Below are positions 53,501 to 61,592 of a stretch of DNA of 64,000 bases, piece after piece (the stretch's first letter is position 1; each line of letters opens with the position of its first letter). The stretch covers positions 1-64,000 of IMG/VR virus record IMGVR_UViG_3300042891_002337. One strand, 5' to 3'. The DNA comes from a virus. The position numbers and the translations under genes are program-made. Under the pieces are notes generated by a model. That model was not told the DNA's origin. It saw only the letters and a list, made by a program, of their open reading frames with translations, and ran no database searches.

Positions 53501-53742
53501 TCTCGATTGAGGATCAAGTCATCAGAAGTCTCAGAGATTGGAAATGCATTCGATCTCGGTGGGTTGTACTGAGCTTTTCTCGATGGGAATATCTTGTCAT
53601 CAGACTGCTTCCCTTTGGTCCTCTCGCTCAGGTACTTGCCCAGTGTGATCCTGTTTTGCTTGCTCAGGTCGAGTCCGTTCTCGTTTGCCTGGGGCACGAA
53701 GAGGGCGGCGTCCACATTCGGATCGTTGTTCTTGATTGACAT
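50497..53742 (-). CDS. Large baseplate/tail structural protein with membrane-like segment
   Basis: 1081 residues. A hydrophobic run of about 30 residues near position 330 (TILSALAALLAIILAVLVWS...) and further hydrophobic helices to about residue 450 are flanked by polar regions. The C-terminal half contains PFYFRDLRTNEIISFHAFLEDL...RTNSIGFSFYVV-like segments common in myovirus baseplate proteins. The membrane-like helix may be released into the host envelope on contraction. No Shine-Dalgarno is obvious upstream. Confidence 0.65.
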   Translation of the reverse strand: MSIKNNDPNVDAALFVPQANENGLDLSKQNRITLGKYLSERTKGKQSDDKIFPSRKAQYNPPRSNAFPISETSDDLILNRDVLSQISSDQESFVTENDSAYKEWSTKGGPVSRDKIIRDDTSDIERHRVLNSVIGGHRADEILKLDQDPIEDPTSAVAGTINSLRSSETSKRLKSGISSVLRDNIYTRDSFFTAGKVSKNFEGDDFTSSLEKIAEMKKAAEDALFYSAGKNTVGHQINFAPANVRIGVDGMRVREGKGSIDLVGDIENGVDVDGSTFIPSHLINQNQASLKVDDGLGTTGGIYTGLSYGNKNSVDSPFGNLFKSGTTILSALAALLAIILAVLVWSAVVALIIQKLDRPDYRTGRLAPGSERDTTFGEDLLGMVFGTKKPYNVSTLAAAFQGTYLFLGISTSGADTGTIVGKALLNFAMSPDYYVMVSRSVLTGLYSFINSFSAGGGGVAGAMAILGAIRTNRLVTFVNRIIDVGSVTLRGVDITEETLEKPPSNPNDLAQYRDSAIRRVSRSRETGNKLSWRSSSTAMKLLMPGSMIRGAALLYSDEKNLQKIWVDRIAGRVPLAGSGGKSVTDDGYFDQESIKEVEKALDAEYVPFYFRDLRTNEIISFHAFLEDLSDSFTANYTAAEGFGRQDPVQMYKNTTRSIGFSFYVVSTSPKDHDVMWYKINKLVTMLYPQYTDGKLASNVDNKNQFEVPFSQVYGSSPLIRLRVGDVIASNYSRFGLARLFGLGKKDRTFHITKDEDSAEPQIANDQFEKVKKSLTDGGEVNSAYFERIKDSSTDGSPKLSSDMNPFSGAVAGRIIRGGVYVGFKDKPSSILKPTYRVHLRPNTQVKFLKIDETFESNHLTLLGSASGRKNVAFCELVTPVNPSASQAADPSPPKGADASKEKEPDQVKYVAVPWELLETNVDIENDGSELIPVIFLPSTEKSPPAPDAGKIKNIGDFFSNNNAIVRSFESSMGYGLAGVLTSMAMDWNESTWETDRLGSKAPIFLKITMQFAPIHDLPMGLDSQGAMVAPAYPVGDLTRGSHGISRVKQDGTYETTLGESKPAGGENPKNTVTAPYKKNFI

Positions 53743-53772
53743 GTTAATATGTAGGTGGACCTGACTTTTCTG

Positions 53773-53982
53773 TTAGGTCTGTTCCCTAAGAAGCTTCTCC
53801 AATTGAGTCGGATTCATGCTGTCAAGTGCAGGCATCATGGTCGATATCTTTCCCTGAATTGTAGTAGAAACTTCCTTTATCATTCTCATGCCCTCTTCTT
53901 TTTCTTCCGGAGATGCCTGCTCCAGCATCGCCTTGACAATCGGATTGTTCATAATCTCATTAATAACGTTTGGATTTCTCAT
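53773..53982 (-). CDS. Small helical protein before tape measure, unknown
   Basis: 69 residues, amphipathic helices (NEIMNNPIVKAMLEQASPEEKEEGMRMIKEV, PTQLEKLLREQ). The position downstream of the tape measure suggests a tail-assembly chaperone or baseplate helper. Imperfect inverted repeat GACCT...AGGTC lies just beyond it at about 53756-53779. Confidence 0.5.
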   Translation of the reverse strand: MRNPNVINEIMNNPIVKAMLEQASPEEKEEGMRMIKEVSTTIQGKISTMMPALDSMNPTQLEKLLREQT

Positions 53983-54011
53983 TGACTCATCTCCACATTG
54001 TCACAGAATTA

Positions 54012-57000
54012 TCACATTGGGCGTGGACCTGTTTGCTTCGGTCCAACGCCAGGAGTTCCTGGCGGGGCTGACTGTTCCTGCCTTGTCTTTACCTGACCCA
54101 GCACCAATGAGAGGTCGGCAGCATCCATGGTCAGGTTGATCTGCACGTTGATATTGATTGGCTTGTTATCGATAGTGAGCTTTTCAGGTGAGATTGCGAG
54201 GAGCTTTCCTATCTTTTCAATCCTGGCATTCATATTGATGTTCTCAATGCCAGCGAGCTGCTCATCAATCATGTTGATTTGATCAACAGTTTTCAGGATC
54301 AATTCAGTGTAACTGTCACTGGAGATCTCACGCATCGTGTCGATGGAACCCTGAATTCCATCAAGGTACAGGCCCAAGTTAGAAAGTGCTTGGAATCCAG
54401 CCTCAATCCCAGCAAACTTTTCAGTGGTGAACGTTGGAAGGCTGTTGAATGCCGTTAGGACTATGTTCAGGTTTGCAGCCGCTGCATTGATGTAATTTCC
54501 TACAGTACCCCTCATGTTCATCAGTTCGCTTGCTCGACTCTCCAAAGACCTCTCAAAGAAAGACGTTGTGAATGCGTTGAGGAGCCTCTCAACACCAATC
54601 ATCATTGATGTCGTCACATTCTCAATTGCTGTTATCTTTTCCTCAATCGTCCCGACGGTAGCAGTCGGTGAGGGGATCATGTTGAAAGCACTGACAATTT
54701 GTACGATTGCACCGCTGAGAACATTAATCACTCTGGTCACGGCGCCGGCCTTCGACTCAAATGATGCTGTGTTCGCCTCTGTAACGGCAGCCTCTCCTAT
54801 TCCCTTTGTGGTCTCGGTTATCGAGTTCATGACTCCGGTGAGCCGTGTGACCTGCTCCCATATCATTGTCATGACGCTTCCAACATTCGTAACACGCTGC
54901 TTGATTTCTTCGGCTGTTCCTGGTATCGATATGCTGAGGAACATGTCGGCCATCCCCTTCACGACTGGTAGGAGCTCTTCGATCACTTTCTTCACAGCAT
55001 TCGACTTAATCAGGAAGTCTGCCTTCAACTTGACAAAGTCATCACCCTCTGGGAACAGGGCCAGCATGTTCTGAATTGCTGTGACGATTGTTGAGATCGC
55101 TGCACCCACACCTTCAGCCTTGTCCTTCACCGTTTTCGGGTCACCTGTTATGTTGATCTCATTGAACTTTTCCATGAGACCCGGCAACATGTTCTTCAAT
55201 TTGTCGAACACTATCTGAAACGGACCGCCTTCTCCCATGAATGTGATGACCTTGTCCATGTCAACAAACGTGTTTTCGTACTTGGAGGACTCCAGCGTAG
55301 CTCCTGTGAGCATTGCAAAGTTTGCCTTTCCTGATTCTCCCTTCTGCGTCGTCTTGCCTAGAGCAGCGGCAGCTTGGGCTATTGATCCGAAGGCACCGGC
55401 AAGATCACCTATCGCTCCTACCATCTTACCAACCATCTCTGCCTTTGCTGACATGGACTTGATCTGCTTCTCTGACATCGCTGCTGTCATCTTGTCTATT
55501 GTTTCCATGATGAGCGGCAGAGTGTCGATTACAGCATAGAATATGCCGTTCTTGTTTGGTCCCAGCAGGAAGTCCTTGAGTGCGTCAAGTTGACTGGCAG
55601 CCGTGACTCCAACCTTTGTCGTGACCCCAAGGCTGGATCTTTCCTCAGCTGAACCAGAGAACGAACTGATGCCTGATGTGAGCGATGTGATGAGGTTTGA
55701 GATCGGGTCAAGCATGGCGGCAACAAGCTCGGCCCTCTTAAAGTCTGACTCTGTGTACGATGGAATTCGAGAAGCTGCATCGAATATTGTCCTGATTGAC
55801 ACAGCAAGGGAGAACAGGATAGTTTGGAAGAATCCTGCAATTGAGTCCAGCTGAGTCTTGAGTGTCTGAGCATCCTCTTCATCTGTCGTGAACCAGCCGT
55901 CTGACCTTGCAATTGTCATCTTGACTATCTCAAAGAGAGGATCAAGTAGGCCGAACACCTTCTCAAGGACCTGGACTTTCTTGAAAGTTGTTCCTGGGTC
56001 GAAAGGCGCCTTGTTTATCTCTTCAAGCATGTTCGCCATGATTGGAATGACACCAATCATCATCGTGGCCAGGCCTATAATTCCTGCTCCAATCATGTAA
56101 AGAGTCGCTGGATTTACGAGTAGGAATCCAATACCAAGAGCAAGTGCAACCATCGCTGCCATTGCAGCTATTATCAGTGTCATTGCGCCTATGGTGGAAG
56201 CTCCTTTCCATGCCTCCTCAGGTGTCGGCGCAATTGCCATAAATGCCTTCAAGCCAAGAGCAAGAACAGCAAGGGCGGCCAGTATTACGACTGATCCGAC
56301 CATGAGCCCTATTGCAATCTGTCCTGCTATTGCCGGAGTTACGACTGTCGAGAGTAGATAACCCAGCCCTGCAATTGCCATGAGTGACCCAATAGTCACA
56401 AGCATTGCAAGTGATAACAGTGTGATCTTCATTGGATCAAGACCAAAGCTCTCAAAGAGGATAACCAATCCGCCCATCGCAGCCATTAGAATAGAAGATG
56501 CAGTAAGGATCGCTAAGCCTGTGATTCCCAACGACATCGCAGACTTCATTCCCTTTGCCGGGGTCGGCAAAAATCCTGCTGCGTAGGATATCGCTGTTAT
56601 TCCAAGAACTGTTGCGACAACCATCCCAAGACCAAGGGCTACGGCTGCAACACCTCCTGGGACAAGTGCAAGAATTGCACCAATGCCTGCCATGATTGCC
56701 ATCAATCCTGCGGCAGCCGTGAGGATAGGATAAGTTCCTTTGATTTTTTCAGCAGTTTTTAATGACTGGCCCTTGGTTGGAAGTGTATTCGCAACCATTG
56801 AGATTCCAGCAATCGCAAGTATCGCTCCTCCGAGAGCGAGCAAACCAACGATGATGGGTGCAATGCCAACAGTGAGGATTACCTTCCCAACAACAAACAA
56901 AGCAGCAAGGAATCCAATGAGAGGAGGAATCAAATGCCTGACGATTGCCCAGAGGTTCTGACCTGCTTTCTTGATATCATCTGGTTTGAGATCAATGAGC

Positions 57001-59540
57001 CTCTCAAGAAGGGACTTTGTGGGTGCGACCGGACCGGCGGCGGCAGCTGTCGTGCCTTCAACTTTTTGTGCCTGTGCTGCGATTCCTGCCTGCGGTGAGG
57101 GCGCAGTTGGGACAGATCCGGCCGCCGCAGCCTGCGTGTTCTTCTTGAAGACATTCAGGAGACCGCGGCGCATCTTCAGGTCCATAAATTGCATCAGCTT
57201 TTCCATGCCAGCTGTAACAGCGGCGGATGCCATTGCTGATGCAATTCCAAGGACAATTCCCTGGATGAAGATCATTCCAAAGTAGATCGCCATCGCCTTG
57301 TAGAGGTATGGCTTTATTGCCTCAAATGCAAGTTCCAGCAGGCGGACCAGGGCCTCCTTGAGCTTGGGCCAGTTCTTCTCAATCACCTCACCGAGCTTTA
57401 TGAAGGCATTCTTGAACGCAGCGCCAATGCCAGTCTCAGTAGCATCAGATATGAGTGTGTTTGTTGAGTCGCCTGATATGAAGTCGGCAAGGGCATTGAG
57501 GACCTCAGTGAGTTTCTCCATCAGGAAGCTTGTCGCACCGACCAGGGCATTTCCCATGTAACCGACGAGTGTTTCAACTGCAGACATTATTCCGCTGGTT
57601 GCCGCCGGATTGTTGAACATGCCCTTGAACCAGTCTATGAAAGAATCAAAGAACTTTGAGAAGGCCTTCTCGGCAGTAGCAGGATTCTTCAGGTCCTTGA
57701 AGAGGTTCTGGAATATCTCTACGAGCTTGTTTCCCTGCAGCTCAAACTTGGCCGGGTCGAATATGTCTGCTATCCCTCCAAAGATCTGTTCGATCTCCGG
57801 AAAGGTCTTGAGGAAGAAATCGCCTACCTTTACGCCGATGTCGTAGAACTTTTGCATTGCAAGCGCAATGTTCTCTGACATCTTCTTCATGGCCTTGGAT
57901 TCTGATATTGCCTTCTTGAATCCGCTGGTGAATGCATCTATGAAAGATGTGAACTCCTTCTTCGCTTCGTTGGCGCCTCCGCCGCCACCACTCTCACCTG
58001 GAAGCTTCTTGATGTTAGTAGCGAGAGCCTGCAGCAGCTTTGACTGAGTCATTAGCTGGCGGTTGGTCTCAGATGCGGCATCTGCTGCAGCTGATTCAGC
58101 ATCTCCAAGCTTCATTCCCTTGCCGGCCTGTCCCAGTGCCTGCTTGAGGTTGTCACCGAGACCTGTAGTCTGTGCAAGGTAATTGATCTGCTGTCTGCTC
58201 AGGCCGTCAAGCGACTTTCCACTCTTTGCGAAGGCATCACGCAGCATATCAATCTGCTCAGCAGGATTCTGCGTCTTCATCATCTTCATTGAGTCGATCT
58301 GGATTCCGAATGCCTGTGACAACTTTGCCGAGGCCTGCGCTCCTGACTCAAAGTCGTCAAAGACGCCCATGACTCCCTCAAGAGCCTTCATCTCGAGACC
58401 GAGTTTCCTAACGTAGACTGAGACTGCGCCCATCGCCTTGCTGCTCATGTTTCCGAACTTTGTGTAGTTCGCGCTCATGTATGCAAGGTCTTTGCTTATC
58501 AGCTTTGAACTGATCCCAAACTTCTTGCCGAGAGTCTCAGACATCCTTGCCGTGTCTTCAAGGACTTCAGTGAGGCTCTTGCCGGATGCGTATGCCTCCT
58601 GTGCAAAGGACTGCATTTCCTCGTTTGAGAGACCGAGTCCTTTCTGGAATATTGTGAGCTTAGTTGCTGACGTCTTGAGCTCATCACCAAAGACGTACAC
58701 CATGGGGCCAAGCCCCTCATACATCTCCTGCATTGCCTTGAGGGCATCTGCCTGTTTGCCAAACACACCGGCAAGAGTGAGACCGGTTCCGGCAAGGTTC
58801 TTTTGCTCGGACTCGATTTGATTGTACATGTCGACAACAAGTTTTCCTTCTCCTGTCGCAATGTCACCGAGCTTATCCCTGACTTCCTCTAGTGCAAGTG
58901 CGAAGGAATTGTCACCTCCGCCTCCTCCACTACTCTTGGCTGAAAGAAGCTTGTTTCCTTCCTCTGCTGCAAGTCCCAATAGTTGGAAGGGTATTGCAAG
59001 CACTGCCTTTCCAATATTGAAAAGTCCGCCTACAAGTGTTCCGACGCCACTTATGAGTGAGGCGACCCTCGCATTCGCAGCCGTGAATGCACCTGATACG
59101 TTCTCACCTGCCTGCCGAGCAGCATTCGACGCCATATTGAGGGCGTCTGTTATCTCAAATATGCCAAATGACGCTTCCTGGAACTCCAGTTCCCTGGCAA
59201 ACCTCTCAAGAGCAGTTCCGGCCTCGTCGAACTCTGAGACGAGGTTTCTTACGCTCTTTTGAATTTTGCTGTTGTTATTGACAGCCTTTTGAGCAGCAAT
59301 GTCATTTTGAGCAGCAATGTCACGTGTTCCATTCACTGACTGCTCAGCAGAGGCAGCCATGGACCTCTTCATCTGACCAGCCTGCTCAGTGGCAGTGTTC
59401 ATGTTCTTGGACACACGATTCAGAGCATCTGCCATAGTCCTGGTCGAAGATGCTATCTCGGTCCACAGCGCAGACTGCTGTGCAAGAAGGTCGTTTGTCT
59501 CTCTTACGCTAGCAGACGATGGGTCGGATGGAGGAGGCAT
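54012..59540 (-). CDS. Tail tape measure protein
   Basis: 1842 residues. The N-terminal 200 are polar coiled coil (LWTEIASSTRTMADALNRVSKN). Several long hydrophobic segments lie between about residues 790 and 1180 (LIPPLIGFLAALFVVGKVILTVG; AGLMAIMAGIGAILALVPGG; further runs), typical of tape measures that cross the inner membrane. The C-terminal part is repeated amphipathic helices. If length scales at about 0.15 nm per residue, the tail would be roughly 270 nm long. Good Shine-Dalgarno (AAGGA). Confidence 0.9.
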   Translation of the reverse strand: MPPPSDPSSASVRETNDLLAQQSALWTEIASSTRTMADALNRVSKNMNTATEQAGQMKRSMAASAEQSVNGTRDIAAQNDIAAQKAVNNNSKIQKSVRNLVSEFDEAGTALERFARELEFQEASFGIFEITDALNMASNAARQAGENVSGAFTAANARVASLISGVGTLVGGLFNIGKAVLAIPFQLLGLAAEEGNKLLSAKSSGGGGGDNSFALALEEVRDKLGDIATGEGKLVVDMYNQIESEQKNLAGTGLTLAGVFGKQADALKAMQEMYEGLGPMVYVFGDELKTSATKLTIFQKGLGLSNEEMQSFAQEAYASGKSLTEVLEDTARMSETLGKKFGISSKLISKDLAYMSANYTKFGNMSSKAMGAVSVYVRKLGLEMKALEGVMGVFDDFESGAQASAKLSQAFGIQIDSMKMMKTQNPAEQIDMLRDAFAKSGKSLDGLSRQQINYLAQTTGLGDNLKQALGQAGKGMKLGDAESAAADAASETNRQLMTQSKLLQALATNIKKLPGESGGGGGANEAKKEFTSFIDAFTSGFKKAISESKAMKKMSENIALAMQKFYDIGVKVGDFFLKTFPEIEQIFGGIADIFDPAKFELQGNKLVEIFQNLFKDLKNPATAEKAFSKFFDSFIDWFKGMFNNPAATSGIMSAVETLVGYMGNALVGATSFLMEKLTEVLNALADFISGDSTNTLISDATETGIGAAFKNAFIKLGEVIEKNWPKLKEALVRLLELAFEAIKPYLYKAMAIYFGMIFIQGIVLGIASAMASAAVTAGMEKLMQFMDLKMRRGLLNVFKKNTQAAAAGSVPTAPSPQAGIAAQAQKVEGTTAAAAGPVAPTKSLLERLIDLKPDDIKKAGQNLWAIVRHLIPPLIGFLAALFVVGKVILTVGIAPIIVGLLALGGAILAIAGISMVANTLPTKGQSLKTAEKIKGTYPILTAAAGLMAIMAGIGAILALVPGGVAAVALGLGMVVATVLGITAISYAAGFLPTPAKGMKSAMSLGITGLAILTASSILMAAMGGLVILFESFGLDPMKITLLSLAMLVTIGSLMAIAGLGYLLSTVVTPAIAGQIAIGLMVGSVVILAALAVLALGLKAFMAIAPTPEEAWKGASTIGAMTLIIAAMAAMVALALGIGFLLVNPATLYMIGAGIIGLATMMIGVIPIMANMLEEINKAPFDPGTTFKKVQVLEKVFGLLDPLFEIVKMTIARSDGWFTTDEEDAQTLKTQLDSIAGFFQTILFSLAVSIRTIFDAASRIPSYTESDFKRAELVAAMLDPISNLITSLTSGISSFSGSAEERSSLGVTTKVGVTAASQLDALKDFLLGPNKNGIFYAVIDTLPLIMETIDKMTAAMSEKQIKSMSAKAEMVGKMVGAIGDLAGAFGSIAQAAAALGKTTQKGESGKANFAMLTGATLESSKYENTFVDMDKVITFMGEGGPFQIVFDKLKNMLPGLMEKFNEINITGDPKTVKDKAEGVGAAISTIVTAIQNMLALFPEGDDFVKLKADFLIKSNAVKKVIEELLPVVKGMADMFLSISIPGTAEEIKQRVTNVGSVMTMIWEQVTRLTGVMNSITETTKGIGEAAVTEANTASFESKAGAVTRVINVLSGAIVQIVSAFNMIPSPTATVGTIEEKITAIENVTTSMMIGVERLLNAFTTSFFERSLESRASELMNMRGTVGNYINAAAANLNIVLTAFNSLPTFTTEKFAGIEAGFQALSNLGLYLDGIQGSIDTMREISSDSYTELILKTVDQINMIDEQLAGIENINMNARIEKIGKLLAISPEKLTIDNKPININVQINLTMDAADLSLVLGQVKTRQEQSAPPGTPGVGPKQTGPRPM

Positions 59541-59583
59541 GATTCCTTGCCGCGTTACAATTAATTAGTTTTGCAGCAAAAAG

Positions 59584-59823
59584 TCACAGGCTCCAAGTGT
59601 CACCTGTGAACTTCTTCCAACGTGTGGATGCATCCTTCTTTTTCTGAATTGCGTTTGCAATTTCAGTCTCAGATGATTCCCTGCGTAGGCATTCCAGTAA
59701 CTCACGTGATGCCTGAGTCACTTCGTATAGTGTTGCCAATAGTAATGGATTGCCAACAACTTGAAGTTCCTGGGTGTTTCCGAGGATGTAGTTTGCGAGG
59801 TTTGAACGAAGCTTTCTGTCCAT
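59584..59823 (-). CDS. Small tail-module protein, unknown
   Basis: 79 residues from the ATG at 59823. Helical: KLRSNLANYILGN, LLATLYEVTQASRELLECLRRES, AIQKKKDASTRWKKF. Lies between the tape measure and the gp26-like gene, a usual place for tail assembly chaperones. No family recognised. Confidence 0.5.
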   Translation of the reverse strand: MDRKLRSNLANYILGNTQELQVVGNPLLLATLYEVTQASRELLECLRRESSETEIANAIQKKKDASTRWKKFTGDTWSL

Positions 59824-59849
59824 GTCGATAACTATCACCTCGGAAAGTC

Positions 59850-60128
59850 TTATGTGAATCTCCTGAGCTTAGATGGGACTTGAGCTCGAGCCCTTCCCAT
59901 CATTGAACGCGCTTCGGCGCTATTGTCATGGGCAGCTCGAGACTGACCGTCTCCCTTTTCATTCGCCTTCTTGAGCTCCTCCTGGACCCGGTTGATGAAC
60001 CAGATCCTGTACTGTATGGGAATATTGTACGCTTCAACGTACGTAAATCCCATGTAGTACATTAGGAGGAATGTGTGCTCAAGGTGGATTGTTCGATCAC
60101 TCGGTTCCAGGCCAAAAGAAGCCGGCAC
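59850..60128 (-). CDS. Small tail-module protein, unknown
   Basis: 92 residues from a GTG at 60128, overlapping the gp26-like gene by 32 bases. HTFLLMYYMGFTYVEAYNIPIQYRIWFINRVQEEL is an aromatic helical stretch seen in small proteins next to gp26 in T4-superfamily phages. Likely a tail or baseplate assembly factor. Confidence 0.6.
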   Translation of the reverse strand: MPASFGLEPSDRTIHLEHTFLLMYYMGFTYVEAYNIPIQYRIWFINRVQEELKKANEKGDGQSRAAHDNSAEARSMMGRARAQVPSKLRRFT

Positions 60129-60951
60129 CCATGGGCATCCTTATCTCCGTAGACTCGGAGCAAGAAGGACAGTCCATGAAGACCTTCATGTCAACACCCG
60201 GCTCATTCTTATCAATGAAGTTCCTGAGTGCAAGTGAGTCCCTTGCAGGCATGTTCCTGATGAAGTTTGAGATCAGAGCCTTATCCGTCTTACCATCAAC
60301 CGAAACCACGGCAAACTGAAGCCTGGTGGTCACCAGAGAGTCAGACAGAGACCCTGTCTTCTTCTTCCTCTCCTGAATCTGCATGATCTCTTCCTCATCG
60401 ACTCCAGTAAGGAACTTGAACTTTACTACCTTCTTGGTGACAGGAAGCAAGAACTCAAACACATTCTCACCGAGAGAAACCGGATCAATCTCAAGTGGCT
60501 TGACAGGTAGTGAGGAGAGATCGAAGGTCTGCTTTGACTTTGTGTTACAAGTTGGACACTCTGCCTCGGCAACGTAATCAGATCCATAACCTGTGATTCT
60601 TAGGGCAACCATCACTGCGTTCCTGTCACCGGTCAACATTTCGCTCACATTGACCCTTCTATCAACGATGCAGGACTGTAGGAGGTGTGTGATGACCGTG
60701 CCTTTCTTGATGAGGGCACGTGACGTGAGAATGTCCTCCTCGCGAGCTGTCATTGCTCGAATATCGAGTGTGTGTGCCTTGTGAAGGGGACTTGACTCAG
60801 GATAGACAACACCCTGTGATGGGAGGGGCACGCTCTCAAGTGGCACCTCGAAACCGAAGTCATCCTTCATTACGTCACGAACCTGAACTCCCGGAGGCGG
60901 AGAGCCACCAAGGTTTGATGAACCGAATACCTGACTTCTGTCGCTAGACAA
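60097..60951 (-). CDS. T4 gp26-like baseplate hub assembly protein
   Basis: 284 residues from a TTG at 60951 with AGGAGG 5 bases upstream. SVPLPSQGVVYPESSPL, LDIRAMTAREEDILTSRALIKKGTVI and ITGYGSDY match the T4 baseplate protein family (gp26). Two CxxC pairs (AECPTCN near residue 135, CPSC near 268) could hold zinc. Confidence 0.85.
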   Translation of the reverse strand: MSSDRSQVFGSSNLGGSPPPGVQVRDVMKDDFGFEVPLESVPLPSQGVVYPESSPLHKAHTLDIRAMTAREEDILTSRALIKKGTVITHLLQSCIVDRRVNVSEMLTGDRNAVMVALRITGYGSDYVAEAECPTCNTKSKQTFDLSSLPVKPLEIDPVSLGENVFEFLLPVTKKVVKFKFLTGVDEEEIMQIQERKKKTGSLSDSLVTTRLQFAVVSVDGKTDKALISNFIRNMPARDSLALRNFIDKNEPGVDMKVFMDCPSCSESTEIRMPMGAGFFWPGTE

Positions 60952-61004
60952 TCTTTCCTCCTAAACTTGTCTGTTGATCAATTGTCATAGAACTGGCTAG
61001 AAGT

Positions 61005-61043
61005 AAACAAAAAAGAAGCCGGAGGGGACGAAGCCCCTCCGGC
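61005..61043 (-). terminator. Rho-independent terminator after the tail tube gene
   Basis: Perfect 10-bp GC stem (61018-61027 with 61034-61043), 6-base loop, and a run of T on the minus strand (61014-61009). Separates high-level sheath and tube transcription from the downstream baseplate and tape genes. Confidence 0.9.
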
Positions 61044-61062
61044 CATAGGGAACCGAAACCTT

Positions 61063-61551
61063 TCAGTACTGGAGGACGCAGTTATCGAACTGCAGCGTCA
61101 GAGCGATCTCAGTAGGATCCTCAGCAGAGTAGTCAAGGTCGTTGAACTGAGCTGATGTAATCTGGGCGCCCTTGATGTCCCAAAGCTCGACAACTGTTCC
61201 GACAGGATCAAGCATCTTCAGCTGAATGTCACGCTTGTAGAAGTCAGCATAGCCTGCGCGGCCTGATACTGACTCGTAGTGAGTACGAACCCATTCCATA
61301 ACCTGCTGCGCGCCTGATGGTGCGATGGGGTCGTAGAGGGTGACGTTCATTGTGCTGAACTTCGCCTTGCCTGCAACGTAACGGACTGTGTTGATCCAGT
61401 GGATCTCCTGTGAGGAGATGTCCATCTGTGGCCTGGCGGTTGTCTTCACCAGGAATGAGTCAATTCCCTCAATGGCTAGAACCCATCTAAACTTGCGCTT
61501 GGGCTCGAACCTATTGGGCAACATATCAGTGACTGATAGTGTTTCGGCCAT
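61063..61551 (-). CDS. Tail tube protein
   Basis: 162 residues. FEPKRKFRWVLAIEGIDSFLVKTTARPQ, AKFSTMNVTLYDPIAPSGAQQVMEWVR and the C-terminal TEIALTLQFDNCVLQY fit T4 gp19-like tubes. AGGAG precedes the ATG. Next to the sheath gene and followed by the strong terminator at 61005-61043. Confidence 0.9.
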   Translation of the reverse strand: MAETLSVTDMLPNRFEPKRKFRWVLAIEGIDSFLVKTTARPQMDISSQEIHWINTVRYVAGKAKFSTMNVTLYDPIAPSGAQQVMEWVRTHYESVSGRAGYADFYKRDIQLKMLDPVGTVVELWDIKGAQITSAQFNDLDYSAEDPTEIALTLQFDNCVLQY

Positions 61552-61592
61552 TTCTTTACTCCTTGTTCCCTATGTATTCATCTCAAAGGTTT

